The notes beneath the pieces were generated by a model that saw only the letters and a list, made by a program, of their open reading frames with translations, made no database searches and was not told the DNA's origin. Source: Thalassia testudinum (Eukaryota > Streptophyta > Magnoliopsida > Alismatales > Hydrocharitaceae). From it: 64,000 nucleotides of DNA. The position numbers and the translations under genes are program-made. This document shows, piece after piece, positions 47,043 through 58,769 of this stretch. The stretch lies in contig JAZHRO010000055.1 of NCBI GenBank assembly GCA_037157565.1, positions 42,439,001-42,503,000 of the forward strand. The letters are read 5' to 3'. The number at the start of each line of letters is the position of its first letter. Positions within the stretch are counted from its first letter, which is position 1.

Positions 47043-48757
47043 TGAAGGTTCCCTACCAGGAGGGGATGACGTAATAATTTGCGGAAATAATATAAAGCAA
47101 TAAACAATCACACAGAAAGACAATCGTACAAAGTACACAAAGTATTTTTAGGTGGAAACCCAAACCGGGTGAAAACCACCACCTAACCCTTTCGAGTTAG
47201 GATTTTCCGATCAACTTAGTTGATCAAATCCACTAACCGAATCACTTTAAAACGAGGGTGATTCAACCTCAGTACAACCACGCTACAAGTACGAGGGTAG
47301 CGTTCCTCAACCCCTTCTCTCCACGAGAAGGATCTTGTCCCACGAAGGAGACGGGAATTCGCAAAGCGAATACCCAACCAAAAGACAAAGGTAAAATAAA
47401 CAGCAAACCTATAGAGCCAACAAAGTAATAAACCTAAGCTTCTATAGGATTTAGGAAACTCCCCTTTGCAAGGAGTGCGTCGACGATGACGTGGGTGCGT
47501 GAGCCACGCAACGGCGCAATGTCGCTCTCGTGAACAACGGCGGGAGAGCGGGTGTGCGAAGGCTTGATGCTCTCAAGATGTAGAACTTGAGCTTAGAGAG
47601 CAAGATCTTTTCTGGACACAAAAGAGTGTGAAAGTGTGTAGCTAAGTGTATCCAAGTGTGTCTTAGTTTTTCTTGGTGTATCTTGGTGTGTAAAGGCTCC
47701 CCTCTATTTTATAGAGGCCTTAGGAAGGCTTTGGAAGGCTTAGAAAACGTTCTATAGCCGTTGGGAACAAAGCCGAAGAGAATCAGGCCAAAATCAGGAC
47801 AATGATTACACTTGACAGGGTAATCAGACGTCTAACTCTGGCATCAGACGTCTGGAAGGCCAGTTTAAGACATCTGATTTCAAGGTCAGACGTCTGATTC
47901 TATGCGGGTTTCCTCCTGACTTGAATCAGATCTAAACAGGGTTTTTGTGCAAGTCCATCAGACGACATACAGGACGTCTGGCGCTATGTATGGACGTCTG
48001 GAAACCTACTTTTACTGTGGGAATTGATTTCCAAACGTTGCAACGGCTAGAAAATCTCTGAGAAGAGATTTTGGGTCAGCCGAGGCAAAACGGTCATTTA
48101 TCAGACGTCTGGAAAGGCCTAAGGACGTCTGATAAGGCTCTAACGGTCATAATCTTGAGTGTATGCTAAGCCAGCTAACGGTCCACTAATTGGACGTCTG
48201 GCAAAGTCATCAGACGTCTGGTCTAAGGTCTGGACGTCTGATTTCATCAGACAGAACTAAGTACGTCCAGCCTAACAGTTATCAGACGTCTGAAACAACA
48301 GTCAGTCGTCTTAAAATACTTTATCAGACGTCTTATTTTGGAATTAGACGTCCGGAAGTGCTGTTTGAGCCCTATATTGGTTTTCTAAGTATTCTACAGA
48401 AAACCTAAGTATCCTAGGGTTGTGCCGGTGTTCCTAGGACTACTGTTAGGGTTCTTTGAGGCTCTTTAACATAATTTTCTAAGGAAAATAAAGAGCAAGA
48501 AAAATAAAAAGTACATGAAAGGATTAAAAAGAATCTGTCCTATTCTTCTTGTCTTCTATCTTCAATCTGTCGCTCCACGCGAACCTCCTCTGTTTTCCGT
48601 CAAGCTCCTCCAATCCGTCCTGGATGCGAGCTCGAGTTCCGTCTAAACACGTCCACATTTGCAATTGACCTGAAATCTAGGACTCAAATTGCAAATGTTA
48701 AATAACACGTGTTTTGTTATCATCAAAATAAATGATCGTGGTGCTCTAGCACCAACA
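47043..48757 (-). repeat. Solo LTR B of the GACGTC-array family, minus strand
   Basis: This 1715-bp LTR reads TGTTGGTGCTAGAGCACC to GGGAACCTTCA on the minus strand. It is flanked by perfect AACCC (47038-47042 and 48758-48762). The minus-strand TATA box (CTATAAAATAG) is at 47704-47714. There are 13 GACGTC sites between 47823 and 48355. This copy defines the family ends. Confidence 0.95.
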
Positions 48758-49317
48758 AACCCAACCCATAAAAATCGGTTTGGGTTGAGTCAGGTTGAGC
48801 TGGTTGTTGACTAGTCAAAGGACTCAAAACTTATGTTTATCTCTTGCATATTTTCTCTGTCTTTCATACTTAATAACAAAACATTTTAAACTTATAAATA
48901 ACTTATATGTTCTAAAAAAGTGAATAGAATAGGTAAAAATAAAAAAAACTTGATAGTTGTATAATAGTAATTGTCTCTTTCATGTAGAAAAGTAAACATA
49001 TATTATAAGATGATTATCTTATCAATGTAATTTTTTTCATAGATGTAGGCATTCAAAATAAATAATTAGACGAGAATCAAAATAATTTTTTATTAGTAAG
49101 GAAAAAATTCAAGATGTATGTGTGGATGTCTTCTAATTCTGTCTAAACAAAAATTAGATGAGAACCTAAATAATGATGTCTAATTTAAGCGTCACAGTTT
49201 GAATGCCTACGTCGAAGTTTCAAATAATTTAGGCTAAATTAAGGAAAGGCAGAGGGGGAGGAGGATGACTAAGAGAGGGGGTGGTGGTTATTAGTGAAGG
49301 AGGATGGCTGGTGAGGG

Positions 49318-51021
49318 TGTTGGTGCTAAAGCACCACGATCATTTGTTTTGATGATAACAAAACACGTGTTATTTAACATTTGCAATTTGAGTCCTAGAT
49401 TTCAGGTCAATTGCAAATGTGGACGTGTTTAGACGGAGTTCGAGCTCGCATCCAGGACGGATTGGAGGAGCTTGACGGAAAACAGAGGAGGTTTGCGTGG
49501 AGCGAAAGATTGAAGATGGAAGGAAATGAAGAATAGGATAGATTTCCTTCTTTTGTACTTGTTGTATTTTTCGTTTCTTTTGTTGCTCTTTATTTCCTTA
49601 GATATTTCATGTTAAAGAGCCTCAAAGAACCCTAACAGTAGTCCTAGGAACACCGCCACAACCCTAGGATACTTAGGTTTCCTGTAGAATACTTAGAAAA
49701 CCAATATAGGGTTCAAACAACACTTCCAGACGTCTAATTCCCAAATCAGACGTCTGATAAAGTATTGTAAGACGTCTGACTGTTGTTTCAGACGTCTGAT
49801 AACTGTTAGGCTGGACATAGCTAGTTCTATCTAATGAAATCAGACGTCTTAGAAGACGTCTGATGGACTTGCCAGACGTCCAGATAGTGGACCATTGGCT
49901 GGCTTAGCAAACAGTCAAGAATATGACCGTTAGAGCCTTATCAGACGTCCTTAGGTCTTTCCAGACGTCTGATAAATGACCGTTTTGCCTCGGCTGACCC
50001 AAAATCTCTTCTCAGAGATTTTCTAGCCGTTGTAACGTTTGGAAATCAATTCCCACAGTAAAAGTAGGTTTCCAGACGTCCAGACTTAGTGCCAGACGTC
50101 CTGTATGTCGTCTGATGGACTTGCACAAAAATCCTGTTTAGATCTGATTCAAGTCAGGGAGAAACCCGCATAGAATCAGACGTCTGACCTTGAAATCAGA
50201 CGTCTTAAAGTGGCCTTCCAGACGTCTGATGCCAGAGTTAGACGTCTGATAACCCTGTCAAATGTAATCATTGTCCTGATTTCGGCCTGATTCTCTTGGA
50301 CTTTGTTCCCAACGGCTATGGAAGCTTTTCTAAGCCTTCCAAAGCCTTCCTAAGGCCTCTATAAATAGAGGGGAGCCTTTACACACCAAGATACACCAAG
50401 AAAAACTAAGACACACTTGGATACACTTAGCTACACACTTTCACACTCTTTTGTGTCCAGAAAAGATCTTGCTCTCTAAGCTCAAGCTCCATCATCTTGA
50501 GAGCATCAAGCCTTCGTGCACCCGCTCTCCCGCTGTTGTTCATGAGAGCGACATTGCGTGGCTCACGCACCCGCGTCATCGTCGACGCACTCCTTGCAAA
50601 GGGGAGTTTCCTAAATCCTATAGAAGCTTAGGTTTATTACTTTGTTGGCTCTATAGGACTTGTTGTCTCTTTTATCTTTGTTATTTTGTTGGGTATTCGC
50701 TTTGCGAATTCCCGTCTCCTTCGTGTGACAAAATCCTTCTCGTGGAGAGAAGGGGTTGAGGAACGCTACCCTCGTACTTGTAGCGTGGTTGTACTGAGGT
50801 TGAATCACCCTCGTTTTAAAGTGATTCGGTTAGTGGATTTGATCAACTAGGTTGATCGAAAAATCCTAACTCGAGAGGGTTAGGTGGTGGTTTTCACCCG
50901 GTTTGGGTTTCCACCTAAAAATTACTTGTGTACTTGTGCGATTGATTTTTTTTTGTGAGATTGCTTTATATTTTATTTCCGCATTTATTACGTCACCCCT
51001 CCTCGTAGGGAAGAACCTTCA
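49318..51021 (+). repeat. Solo LTR C of the GACGTC-array family, plus strand
   Basis: This 1704-bp LTR starts TGTTGGTGCTAAAGCACC and ends GGGAAGAACCTTCA. It is flanked by AGGG on both sides (49314-49317 and 51022-51025); a full 5-bp match is not present. TATA box CTATAAATAG is at 50359-50368. There are 15 GACGTC sites between 49736 and 50253. The apparent 102-codon ORF after the TATA box (50451-50759) is not conserved as a protein in the other copies. Confidence 0.95.
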
Positions 51022-51052
51022 AGGGGGTGGTAGGTTGTTTGGTGGTGGTGGT

Positions 51053-52740
51053 TGTAGATTCTTCCCTACCAGGAGGGGTAACGTAATAATTGCGGAAATA
51101 AAATATAAACAATGTTGCAAAATACAATCACACAAAGTACACAAAGATTTATAGGTGGAAACCCAAACCGGGTGAAAACCATCACCTAACCCTCTCAAGT
51201 TAGGATTTTCCGATCAACCAAGTTGATCAAATCTACTAACCGAATCACTTAAACGAGGGTGATTCAACCTCAATTACAACCACGCTACTTTATATGAGGG
51301 TAGCGTACCTCAAACCCCTTCTCTTCACGAGAAGGATTTTGTCCCACGAAGGAGACGGGAATTCGCAAAGCGAATACCCAACCAAATAACAAAGATAAAT
51401 GACAACAATCCTATTGGGCCAACAAAGTAATTTAAACCTAGCTTCTATAGGAATTAGGAAACTCCCCTTTGCAAGGAGTGCGTCGGATCGATGACGCGGG
51501 TGCGTGAGCCACGCGACGGCACAACGTCGCTCTCGTGAACTACGGCGGGAGAGCGGGTGCGCAAAGACTTGATGCTCTCAAGATGTAGAGCTTGAGTTTG
51601 GAGAGCAAGGGCTTCTTTTTGGACACAAAAGAGTGGAAAGTATGTTGCTTGGGTGTATCTTAGTGTGCAAAGGCTCCCCTCTATTTATAGAGGCCTTAGG
51701 AAGGCTTTGGATGGCTTAGGAAAGGCTCCATAGCCGTTGGGTGCAAAGCCCAAGTGAATCAACTCGAAATCAGGAACAATCATTGCACTGACAGAGTAAT
51801 CAGACGTCTAATTCTGGCATCAGACGTCTGGAAGACCACTTTAAGACGTCTGAAAATAAGGTCAGACGTCTGATTTTGGGTGGGTCTCTTCCTGACTTGA
51901 ATCAGATCTAAACAGGGTTCTAGCGCAAGTCCATCAGACGACATACAGGACGTCTGGCACTATGTCTAGATGTCTGGAAATCTACTTTTTCATGGGAATG
52001 GATTTGCAACGGCTAGAAAATCTCTGAGAAGAGATTTTCGGGTCAGTCGAGGCAAAACGGTCAATTATCAGAAGTCTGGAAGGGCTTAAGGACGTCTGTT
52101 AAGGCTTTAACGGTCAGATCTTCAGTGTTTGCTAAGCCAGCTAACGGTCCACTAATTGGACGTCTGCTAAATTCATCAGACGTCTTCTAAGACGTCTGGA
52201 CTAAGGTCTGGACGTCTGATTTCATCAGACAGAACTACCAAGTCCAGCCTAAATGTTTATCAGACGTCTGAATCAACAGTCAGACGTCTTAAAACACATT
52301 ATCAGACATTTGATCCTGGAATTAGACGTCTGGAAATGCTGTTTGAACCCTATATTGGTTTTCTAAGTTCTCTACAGAAAACTTAAGTGTCCTAGGGTTG
52401 TGCCGGTATTCTTAGGACTACTGTTAGGGTACTTTGAGGCTCTTTAACATGAATCTAAGTAACAAAAATAAAGAGCAACAAAAGAAACGAAAAATACGAG
52501 TACAAGAGAAGGAAATATATCCTATTCTTCATCTCCTTTCTTCTTCAATATATCGCTCCTCGCGAATCTCCTCTGTTCTCCATCAAGCTCCTCCAATTCG
52601 TCCTGGATGCGAGGTCGAATTCTGTCTAATCACATCTACATTTGCAATTGACCTGAAATTTAAGACTCCAAGTGCAAATGTTAAATAACACGTGTTTTGT
52701 TATCATCAAAACAAATGATTGTGGTGCTCTAGCACCAACA
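51053..52740 (-). repeat. Solo LTR D of the GACGTC-array family, minus strand
   Basis: This 1688-bp LTR reads TGTTGGTGCTAGAGCACC to GGGAAGAATCTACA on the minus strand. It is flanked by perfect GTGGT (51048-51052 and 52741-52745). Minus-strand TATA box CTATAAATAG is at 51681-51690. There are 13 GACGTC sites between 51800 and 52332. It lies 31 bp from copy C, head-on. Confidence 0.95.
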
Positions 52741-53481
52741 GTGGTGGTAGTGACTCTAGTGATAGGTTGGATGGAGGGGAAGGTAAAGGGGATGGTGGAT
52801 GGTCAGTGAGGGGTGGTGGGCTGTGTGGTGGTGGTGGATTGTTGGTAGTGAGCCAATAGCTCTGGTGGTAGGCCCAGGCTAGGCAGAGGGAAGGTAGTGA
52901 CAATGATGGATGGCCGGTGAGAGGGTGGTGGGCTGTGTGGTGATGGTGGTGGTAGTGGCTCTAGTGAAGGGAGGTGGTGGTTGTCACTAATGTAGAGGAG
53001 GAAGAGAGGAAGGAGGAAGATGCTAACCTCGAGTGATAATGACGAGAACAATGGCGACAACGAGAAGGGAGTTGCGAGAGAGGTTGGTGGCGACGATGAA
53101 AGAGGAAGCTCGGTTTAGGGCTTGCAAGCATGAGGGACTGAAAAGAAGTGCACGATGGAGAGCACACAGGTAGAGGGAAGGTTGAAATTGAGGGAGTGGC
53201 GTAAGTTATTTGCATGGGTTTTTTTTTGTCTCCTTTCAAGTTTAAACATGGTAGCTTTTTTTCCTTTAAAATTTTAATGTATACTCATGTGTGTGTATGT
53301 GTATTGGGTTGGATCGGGTTGCGGGTTGGGTTATGTTTATTAGACCTCAAATCCAACCCAACCCATTTTTTTTCAAGTTGGAAAAATCTCAACCCAACTC
53401 AACCCAATCTAAGTTACAACCCAACCTAGCCCAACCCAATCGAGTTGGGTTCGGGTTGAACCTGATCCGTGTACACCCCTA

Positions 53482-54138
53482 AACATAAGATCTCTTGGCT
53501 TTAAGCTCTTGGAATTTTCGGAGACGATCGAGTCACCCCAATCATGAAGTAGGGGTCATTTATAAGCAGCGAGAATTTAGACAGTCTTGACTCGAGAAGA
53601 TCCTCTCGTTCCCCACTATATGCTAAAGATTACTTATGCTCTCTTCTAATTGCTCTTCAGAATCTAACCATAGCCTTAAGGATCAGATACCTGCAGTGTT
53701 AATTACAAGATCCCAAACTCACATCGAATGAGTATGCGCATATATAGCATCACAACTCAGCCTTTTTACCCCATTCTACAGGGCCACAACCACTGAAATC
53801 CCTGCAGAACGATCATCTAAGTAAGGTTAACGTAGAGATAAAGTTGCAATTTTGTTTTAAGGACAAGATTTTGCTTAACGAAAGGATTAGATTCACTATA
53901 TTGCGTTTGAAAATCAAATGCAAAACATAGAGGATTTGCACCGTACGTAGATAGAGGATCCAAATCTGCATTGAGGTGGTCATCATGAAGACGCGAATTG
54001 TCAAAGAAAAAGTTCGATAAATTCAGGCACCTTTGTCAAAGACAATAGATTTGCATCCAATGAAACCTTTCTGTATTCGGGCAATGTGGTAGTCTACAAA
54101 TTCAAAATTTACATCCCCGCGAAGAAGGGGGCATATCC
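53482..54138. other. DUF241 gene 3' flank, no other gene seen
   Basis: Single-copy-looking sequence lies between the TIR element and the DUF241 stop. It should contain the 3' UTR of the minus-strand gene. I found no clear poly(A) signal and no further coding region. Confidence 0.4.
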
Positions 54139-55071
54139 CTACAGATTCACGCTGTTAAGAAGAGAGACCCTGTTTCTGATAAGCCCCTGGAAAAGGGACT
54201 CTAACCCCAATTCGATGGCTGCAAGTCCTCCGCCCTCCAATCGCATCAATTGGCTCCGGAGGTTTTCTACATTGACGTCTTTGCTCTTGCACAGCGCAAG
54301 AACGGAAGCATCCACCCTTTCAATCTCACTCGACCAACAATCGTCCCCTCCACGCACAGCTACTCTTCCTCCTCTACCCAGAAGAAATGCCCTGGAAACA
54401 ATACTGTTCCAACCACCAACACCTCTCGACTTGGAGGAGAGGAATGCGAAGATGGTGCGAAAGATGACGATGGTCGTCACTCGTGCCTCCTTCAAAGCTG
54501 ATGCAATGAGTGTGAGGTCCTCCTCCGTCCTCTGAAGCTCCGAATGATACAACAACTCACACCTTTCTCCCATCACCTTCAGTGTCTTCGTGGATGCGTT
54601 CACCTCCTTCCTCAGATTCTTCCGCGACGATATGTATGCCGAAGCTCTTTCTCGGATGACCGGATCTCCGAGTTTCCTCGTTCGCAGAGCTGTTCCGAGC
54701 TCTTGCACCTTATCGTTTACGGAGGTTAGGGTGTCTCTGGTAGAGCTGCACACGTCGAGGAGCCTCACCGACCCGTCGAGCTCCTCCGCAAGCCATCTCA
54801 TGTGCTTGTGGTGGAGGAGAGATGCTTGTGCTTGTGGCATCTTGAGGAGGTTGGCTACACAGGAGTGCAAGTCCACAAGATGCTTCAATCCGGCACAGAT
54901 GGCACTGGATGACGACGACGTCGTTGGCTGCTGAGCAGCTGATGAAGCTGCCCATGTCTGGATACTTCGAAGCTCCTCCTCGAATCGCTGTGCGAGAGGG
55001 TGCGATCGTGAGGGAAGACTGTTGGAGCGGGCACGGAAGGGATTGCCGTCTGGTTTGGATGAGATGGCCAT
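54139..55071 (-). CDS. DUF241-family protein
   Basis: A single-exon gene of 310 codons from Met at 55071 (MAISSKPDGNPFRARSNSLP) to the stop at 54139. The N-terminal RSNSLPSRSHP box, then EELRSIQTW, LVDLHSCVANLLKMPQAQ, LDGSVRLLDVCSSTRDTL and a closing Leu/Glu-rich helix (VENLRSQLMRLEGGGLAAIE), are hallmarks of the plant DUF241 family (PF03087), mostly helical proteins of unknown biochemical role and about 280-310 residues. An in-frame Met 31 codons upstream (55164) overlaps the TATA box at 55162-55173, so I chose 55071. The frame is intact and should be functional. It lies alone between transposons. Confidence 0.85.
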   Translation of the reverse strand: MAISSKPDGNPFRARSNSLPSRSHPLAQRFEEELRSIQTWAASSAAQQPTTSSSSSAICAGLKHLVDLHSCVANLLKMPQAQASLLHHKHMRWLAEELDGSVRLLDVCSSTRDTLTSVNDKVQELGTALRTRKLGDPVIRERASAYISSRKNLRKEVNASTKTLKVMGERCELLYHSELQRTEEDLTLIASALKEARVTTIVIFRTIFAFLSSKSRGVGGWNSIVSRAFLLGRGGRVAVRGGDDCWSSEIERVDASVLALCKSKDVNVENLRSQLMRLEGGGLAAIELGLESLFQGLIRNRVSLLNSVNL

Positions 55072-55161
55072 GGTTGTGGGAATCAGATTGCGGGGAGAAT
55101 CGATCGCTATAGACGGATAGCCTACGCTGGTGACTTTGGGATTTGAGAGTTTGGGTGGCAA

Positions 55162-55173
55162 CATATATATATT
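55162..55173 (-). promoter_or_regulatory. TATA box of the DUF241 gene
   Basis: Minus-strand AAATATATATATGT lies about 90 bp upstream of the chosen start codon. This predicts a transcription start near 55135 and a leader of about 65 bp. Confidence 0.6.
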
Positions 55174-55670
55174 TGTAGCATCTCGCGGACAGGGAGAATC
55201 TTAGCTGCATCGATCATGTGATGCCAACGATGGTGTGCCTGCAACTGATGAAGCCAAACCACCAGCAGCCAAAGCTAAAAAGGTTCTTCTTGCTTTCTCT
55301 TGTCTCCTGTATATGAAGACAAGAGCACTACCATAAGCTAGCCAACACCATTTGCAGATCCATTCTTGCCTTGATCTCGATCGGGACAAACAATATCTGT
55401 TCCAATATTTAAATAATCTTAAAGTCATTATCCGAAAGTGTTTCATTTAAACGTAACTTCAAGGGTAACATTTAGCCTTTAAGGATTATTTATCGATGCT
55501 TATTATGTGGAATGAAGCATACTTGCAAGTACACTCCACATGACATGACCATGAAATGCATAGCGAAGTTTGTCCATCCTCCAGGTCAAGAACCTGTATG
55601 GATTTATTTTCGTTATCATCTGCGATGGATATAGATTTGCGTTAGTTGTAGTTTTTTTTCGGTAATAGTT
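55174..55670. other. DUF241 upstream region, no gene seen
   Basis: This is probable promoter region of the minus-strand gene. An 81-codon minus-strand ORF (55201-55446) resembles nothing I know and is likely chance. Confidence 0.4.
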
Positions 55671-56061
55671 TGTTAAAGTTCCTTTCTACCCCAATCTACA
55701 CACACCATTCCCCTTACTCCACCAACCCCTCTCCCCCTCTTAGCATTGTCCTTGTTCACTACCGCGCAGCACATTGGAGCATCTACAATGGCGGAGCATG
55801 TTGCACCTGCTGGCTCACATCATTTGACATCATGTTGCACATCACACCATCAAAGCACATTGTCGGACATTATGGCACACTTGCATTGAAATACCCTACA
55901 CCCACCAAAGCATGTCCTGATGTACTCTTTATTTTATATTATGTTTGTAAGAGTGTGTGGGTAATTTTTGTATTATGTTAGAGTTGTGTGCTATTTGTCC
56001 CACCACTCTCTTTATATAAAGAGAGGTACGATTTCTGGAATAAATAACTTTTCATTTCTCA
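55671..56061 (+). repeat. 5' LTR of Copia-4
   Basis: This 391-bp LTR runs from TGTTAAAGTTCC to TTTCTCA, with TATA box TTTATATAAA at 56011-56020. An initiator-Met primer site (TGGTATTAGAGC, 56067-56078) follows five bases after it. The 3' LTR is outside the window. Confidence 0.75.
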
Positions 56062-56078
56062 TAACTTGGTATTAGAGC

Positions 56079-57562
56079 GATGGTCATAGACTGGAGCTCA
56101 TGATATCCCACTCAAATAGGCCTTCGATCCCTTCCACCAATCTCCTAACCTAATCTTCTTTGGTTGGGCATCTTCACTGATGCCCTAGGCACCACCAGCG
56201 TCACTGCTGGTGGTGCTGTCCATAGTAGTGCTGCTGCCTAGCCATCTCCCGACAGCATTGCCAGCATCACCTGATTGCCTCCCTGCAACATTGTTGCAGC
56301 GCCGCCACTGTCCTGCAGTGTTGCCCGATCACCCCTGCAGCACCGCCCCCTGCTTGCTATCGCCATTGACTCCTGCAGTGGGTTCGTTTGATCTTGAAGT
56401 AGCAGTGGTAGGGTTCTAGGCCTGGGCTGCAGTCTAGCGCCGATCCTGTTGGCTCTGGTCAGGTATCGTTGCAATCAGCAACCATCAGATCAAGACCCAT
56501 CTGATGTTCTAGGCCATTGATTCCTTACGATTTGATTATTTCTAATCAGATCAGAGGAGTTTTTGGCTTGGAGGGTCTGATTCTTGTGATTTCATACCAT
56601 AGATCGGATGTTTGAAGAATAGATTTGTGAATTGAAACTTTTCTTATAGTGTGAGTTTGTGGATAAGCCAAAGGATGGAGAGTCCGAGTTCGTCTAGAGT
56701 CACATTGGATTCTACTGTGGACACCGGGACTTACAAAAGTCCATTTTTTTGGTTCTGTGATAAAACTTGATGAGATCAATTAACCTATGTGGTCCTAGAC
56801 ATTCTTGATGACGGTTAAGAGTCATGCTAAGGAGCACATTCTTTCTAATCCAGAACCCACCCAGAAGACAAGTGTAAATGCTACGTGGGATAGAGATAAT
56901 GCAATGGTGTTGTGTGGATGATGAATTATTTTATTTCCTGTATTGGTGATGAGATTATGTATTACATCACAACTAAGCAGATGTAGGATTCTTTTCGTGA
57001 GACATATTCTCATGAGAAGAATTCTTTTCGAGTTTTCCAGGTTTATCATGAGTTATTCCACCTTCGCCAGGAGGGTTGTTCTTTGGCCCAATATTATTCT
57101 ATTGTGAAGGGTCTATTAGAGAGATGCAATGCATATCAGCTTGGGTGCACCTGTGATTCCTGGCGCAGGTTCAGGAAGGAGTTAGCAGTTTTTGCCTTCC
57201 TTTCAAGTCATGGCCATGAGTTTATTGCTACCAGGGAACAAATCTTGACCTTTCCTGCGCTACCATCTCTTAAGGAGACATACAATAGGCTCAGTTGGAT
57301 TGCTCTTTAGACTCCACTGAATGATACTACTGGACAGACCTCTGCTTTGGCTGCGATCCTTGGATGTGGGAGAGGTAGATCCTCTTTACATGGTCATGGT
57401 CATGGATGTGGATTTGGGGGGAGAACTCATACCTTATGCACTTACTATGGTCGGATGGGACATTCAGAGGCTATATGTTTGCAGAAGCATAGCAAGCCCG
57501 TAGTGGCTAATTAGGTGAGTGATATTTCTAATGTATCTCTAGAGGTTATCTCCAGGGCAGTG
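56079..57562 (+). pseudogene. Copia-4 gag remnant
   Basis: From about 56760 the frames read VIKLDEIN and SHAKEHILSNPEPT, then WDRDNAMVLCG, DSFRETYSHEKN, VYHELFHLRQEGCSLAQYYS and a C-terminal Gly/Arg-rich part, the plan of copia gag (UBN2/Retrotran_gag_2). A zinc knuckle near 57437 reads CTYYGRMGHSEAICLQKH, with the second Cys replaced by Tyr. Several stops break it. The first 600 bp after the primer site are leader. It is cut at 57563 by the Ath-4 LTR; nothing of pol is visible. Confidence 0.75.
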
Positions 57563-58769
57563 TGATGGTAGCACCATCATTGGTGTTAATAAATTAGCCT
57601 AACTGTAGTAATAAACACTCCTCAGTATTCATCAGAAGATCATAACTCTATTCGGAAGTGAATCTGATAAGACCAGAAAATGGGTTAATTTTGCTATTTT
57701 AACATCTAATCACTAATGTAGATTAGCTAAGGGGTTAATTAAAGGTCAAATGAACTTAAATGTTCAAGAAGTAGGCTCATACTAACTGAATCAGGGTTTC
57801 ATGCATGTTGAAGATTAAAATATTACAGAAAAACCCTAATTATTTAGCCTCACTTAAATGGAAAGGCTTCTGGTAGAAATAAATTCAATCCAATTCTCTT
57901 AAGAATCATTGAAAAATATTTTAAGATGTTTGATACCTTCACTTTGATCATCTGAACTCATCTTGACCAATTATAGACTCAGATGGGAATTTGCTCTAAT
58001 TTGGGTTTTTGCATAATTTACCCCATCAAACGTGGTCAAAACTCAAATCTAAGTCACCATTAGATTACTTGGATTCAAAGTAGGTTAATACCAAAATTTG
58101 GGTCCAATTAGAGTCCATCTTGACCTAATTTGCATTTTAGCCCTTGAAATCTCTATTTATCACATCTAAACCCCTAGCTTCCATGTTTTCTTACAAAGAC
58201 ACCCCCAACTTCCCGTCTTTATTGTGAATAGGTCCTTTCCGCCATAGTCTTCCTTGCGATAGAAGTGGAAACTTAGTAGCGAAGGTAACCCAAGTTGCCA
58301 ACATTTGATTGGCAAGTTGATTGAAGAAATCTTAATAAAAATCCTAAAACTTTGTAGAATTGATCCTCAAATCAAGCCACATCAATTAGGATCCTTCTTA
58401 AGGCCAATCATGGTCGGATTTCGCGCCAACAAGATCAAGGAAATCAAGCTTTTCAGGCAGTAGAAGCACATGCCAAATATGCTCAACTTGACTTAATTGA
58501 GCTTGATCTTGGTTCTATCTAAAGAACAATAGATTCCCAGGTGCGGCTTCATGCAATTCTCGCCGGATTGCTCCCTCATTCATCTTCCTCGCCGGTGTAG
58601 AAGACCCACCTCCGAAGCTCCTCGAACCACCCTCTTCCCCCTTCGCTAAGCACAATAAGCTTAAGGCTTTTTCTTCTCATTCCTTTAAGGAGCTTCACAC
58701 GCCGACTCTCCTTCCTCCTCTCCTGACGCTTCCTCATCTTCCCCGTCTTCGGTATTCCTCCGGAGATGC
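57563..58769 (+). repeat. Ath-4: partial Athila-type LTR, plus strand
   Basis: It starts TGATGGTAGCACCATCATT and aligns over most of its length with the first 1.1 kb of Ath-3, including TTTACCCCATCAAACGTGG and the block CACCATTAGATTACTTGG. It is interrupted at 58770 by Gyp-5. The remainder, if any, is beyond the window, so it may be a solo LTR or a complete element. The left flank is CAGTG. Confidence 0.8.

Larger units (their letters stand above)
46920..53481. mobile_element. Small TIR DNA element hosting three solo LTRs
   Basis: A perfect 14-bp terminal inverted repeat, TAGGGGTGTACACG, occurs at 46920-46933 and, inverted, at 53468-53481. Subterminal DNA is dense in GGGTTGGGTT-type units in both orientations. 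Without the three inserted LTRs the element is about 1.4 kb, with a GGT-rich middle containing an imperfect tandem duplication of about 120 bp (52741-53000). I find no transposase. No convincing target duplication was found (flanks AAATAAAC and AACATAAG), so the superfamily is open; termini of this kind are often hAT-like. Confidence 0.6.

Noticed and set aside
49736..50253. Regularly recurring CAGACGTCTG units resembling a CRISPR array
   Set aside because: The units are 10-12 bp palindromes with variable spacing inside an LTR of a plant genome, without conserved long repeats or cas genes.
52741..53200. Pro/Ser-rich minus-strand ORFs (for example 52803-53060)
   Set aside because: They reflect GGTGGT-type repeats in the TIR element and change frame across its tandem duplication.
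54086..54535. Plus-strand ORFs over the DUF241 gene (also 54590-54934)
   Set aside because: They are antisense shadows of the intact minus-strand DUF241 frame and show no family resemblance.
55201..55446. 81-codon minus-strand ORF upstream of DUF241
   Set aside because: No recognisable domain, and it lies in the promoter region of the same-strand gene; likely chance.
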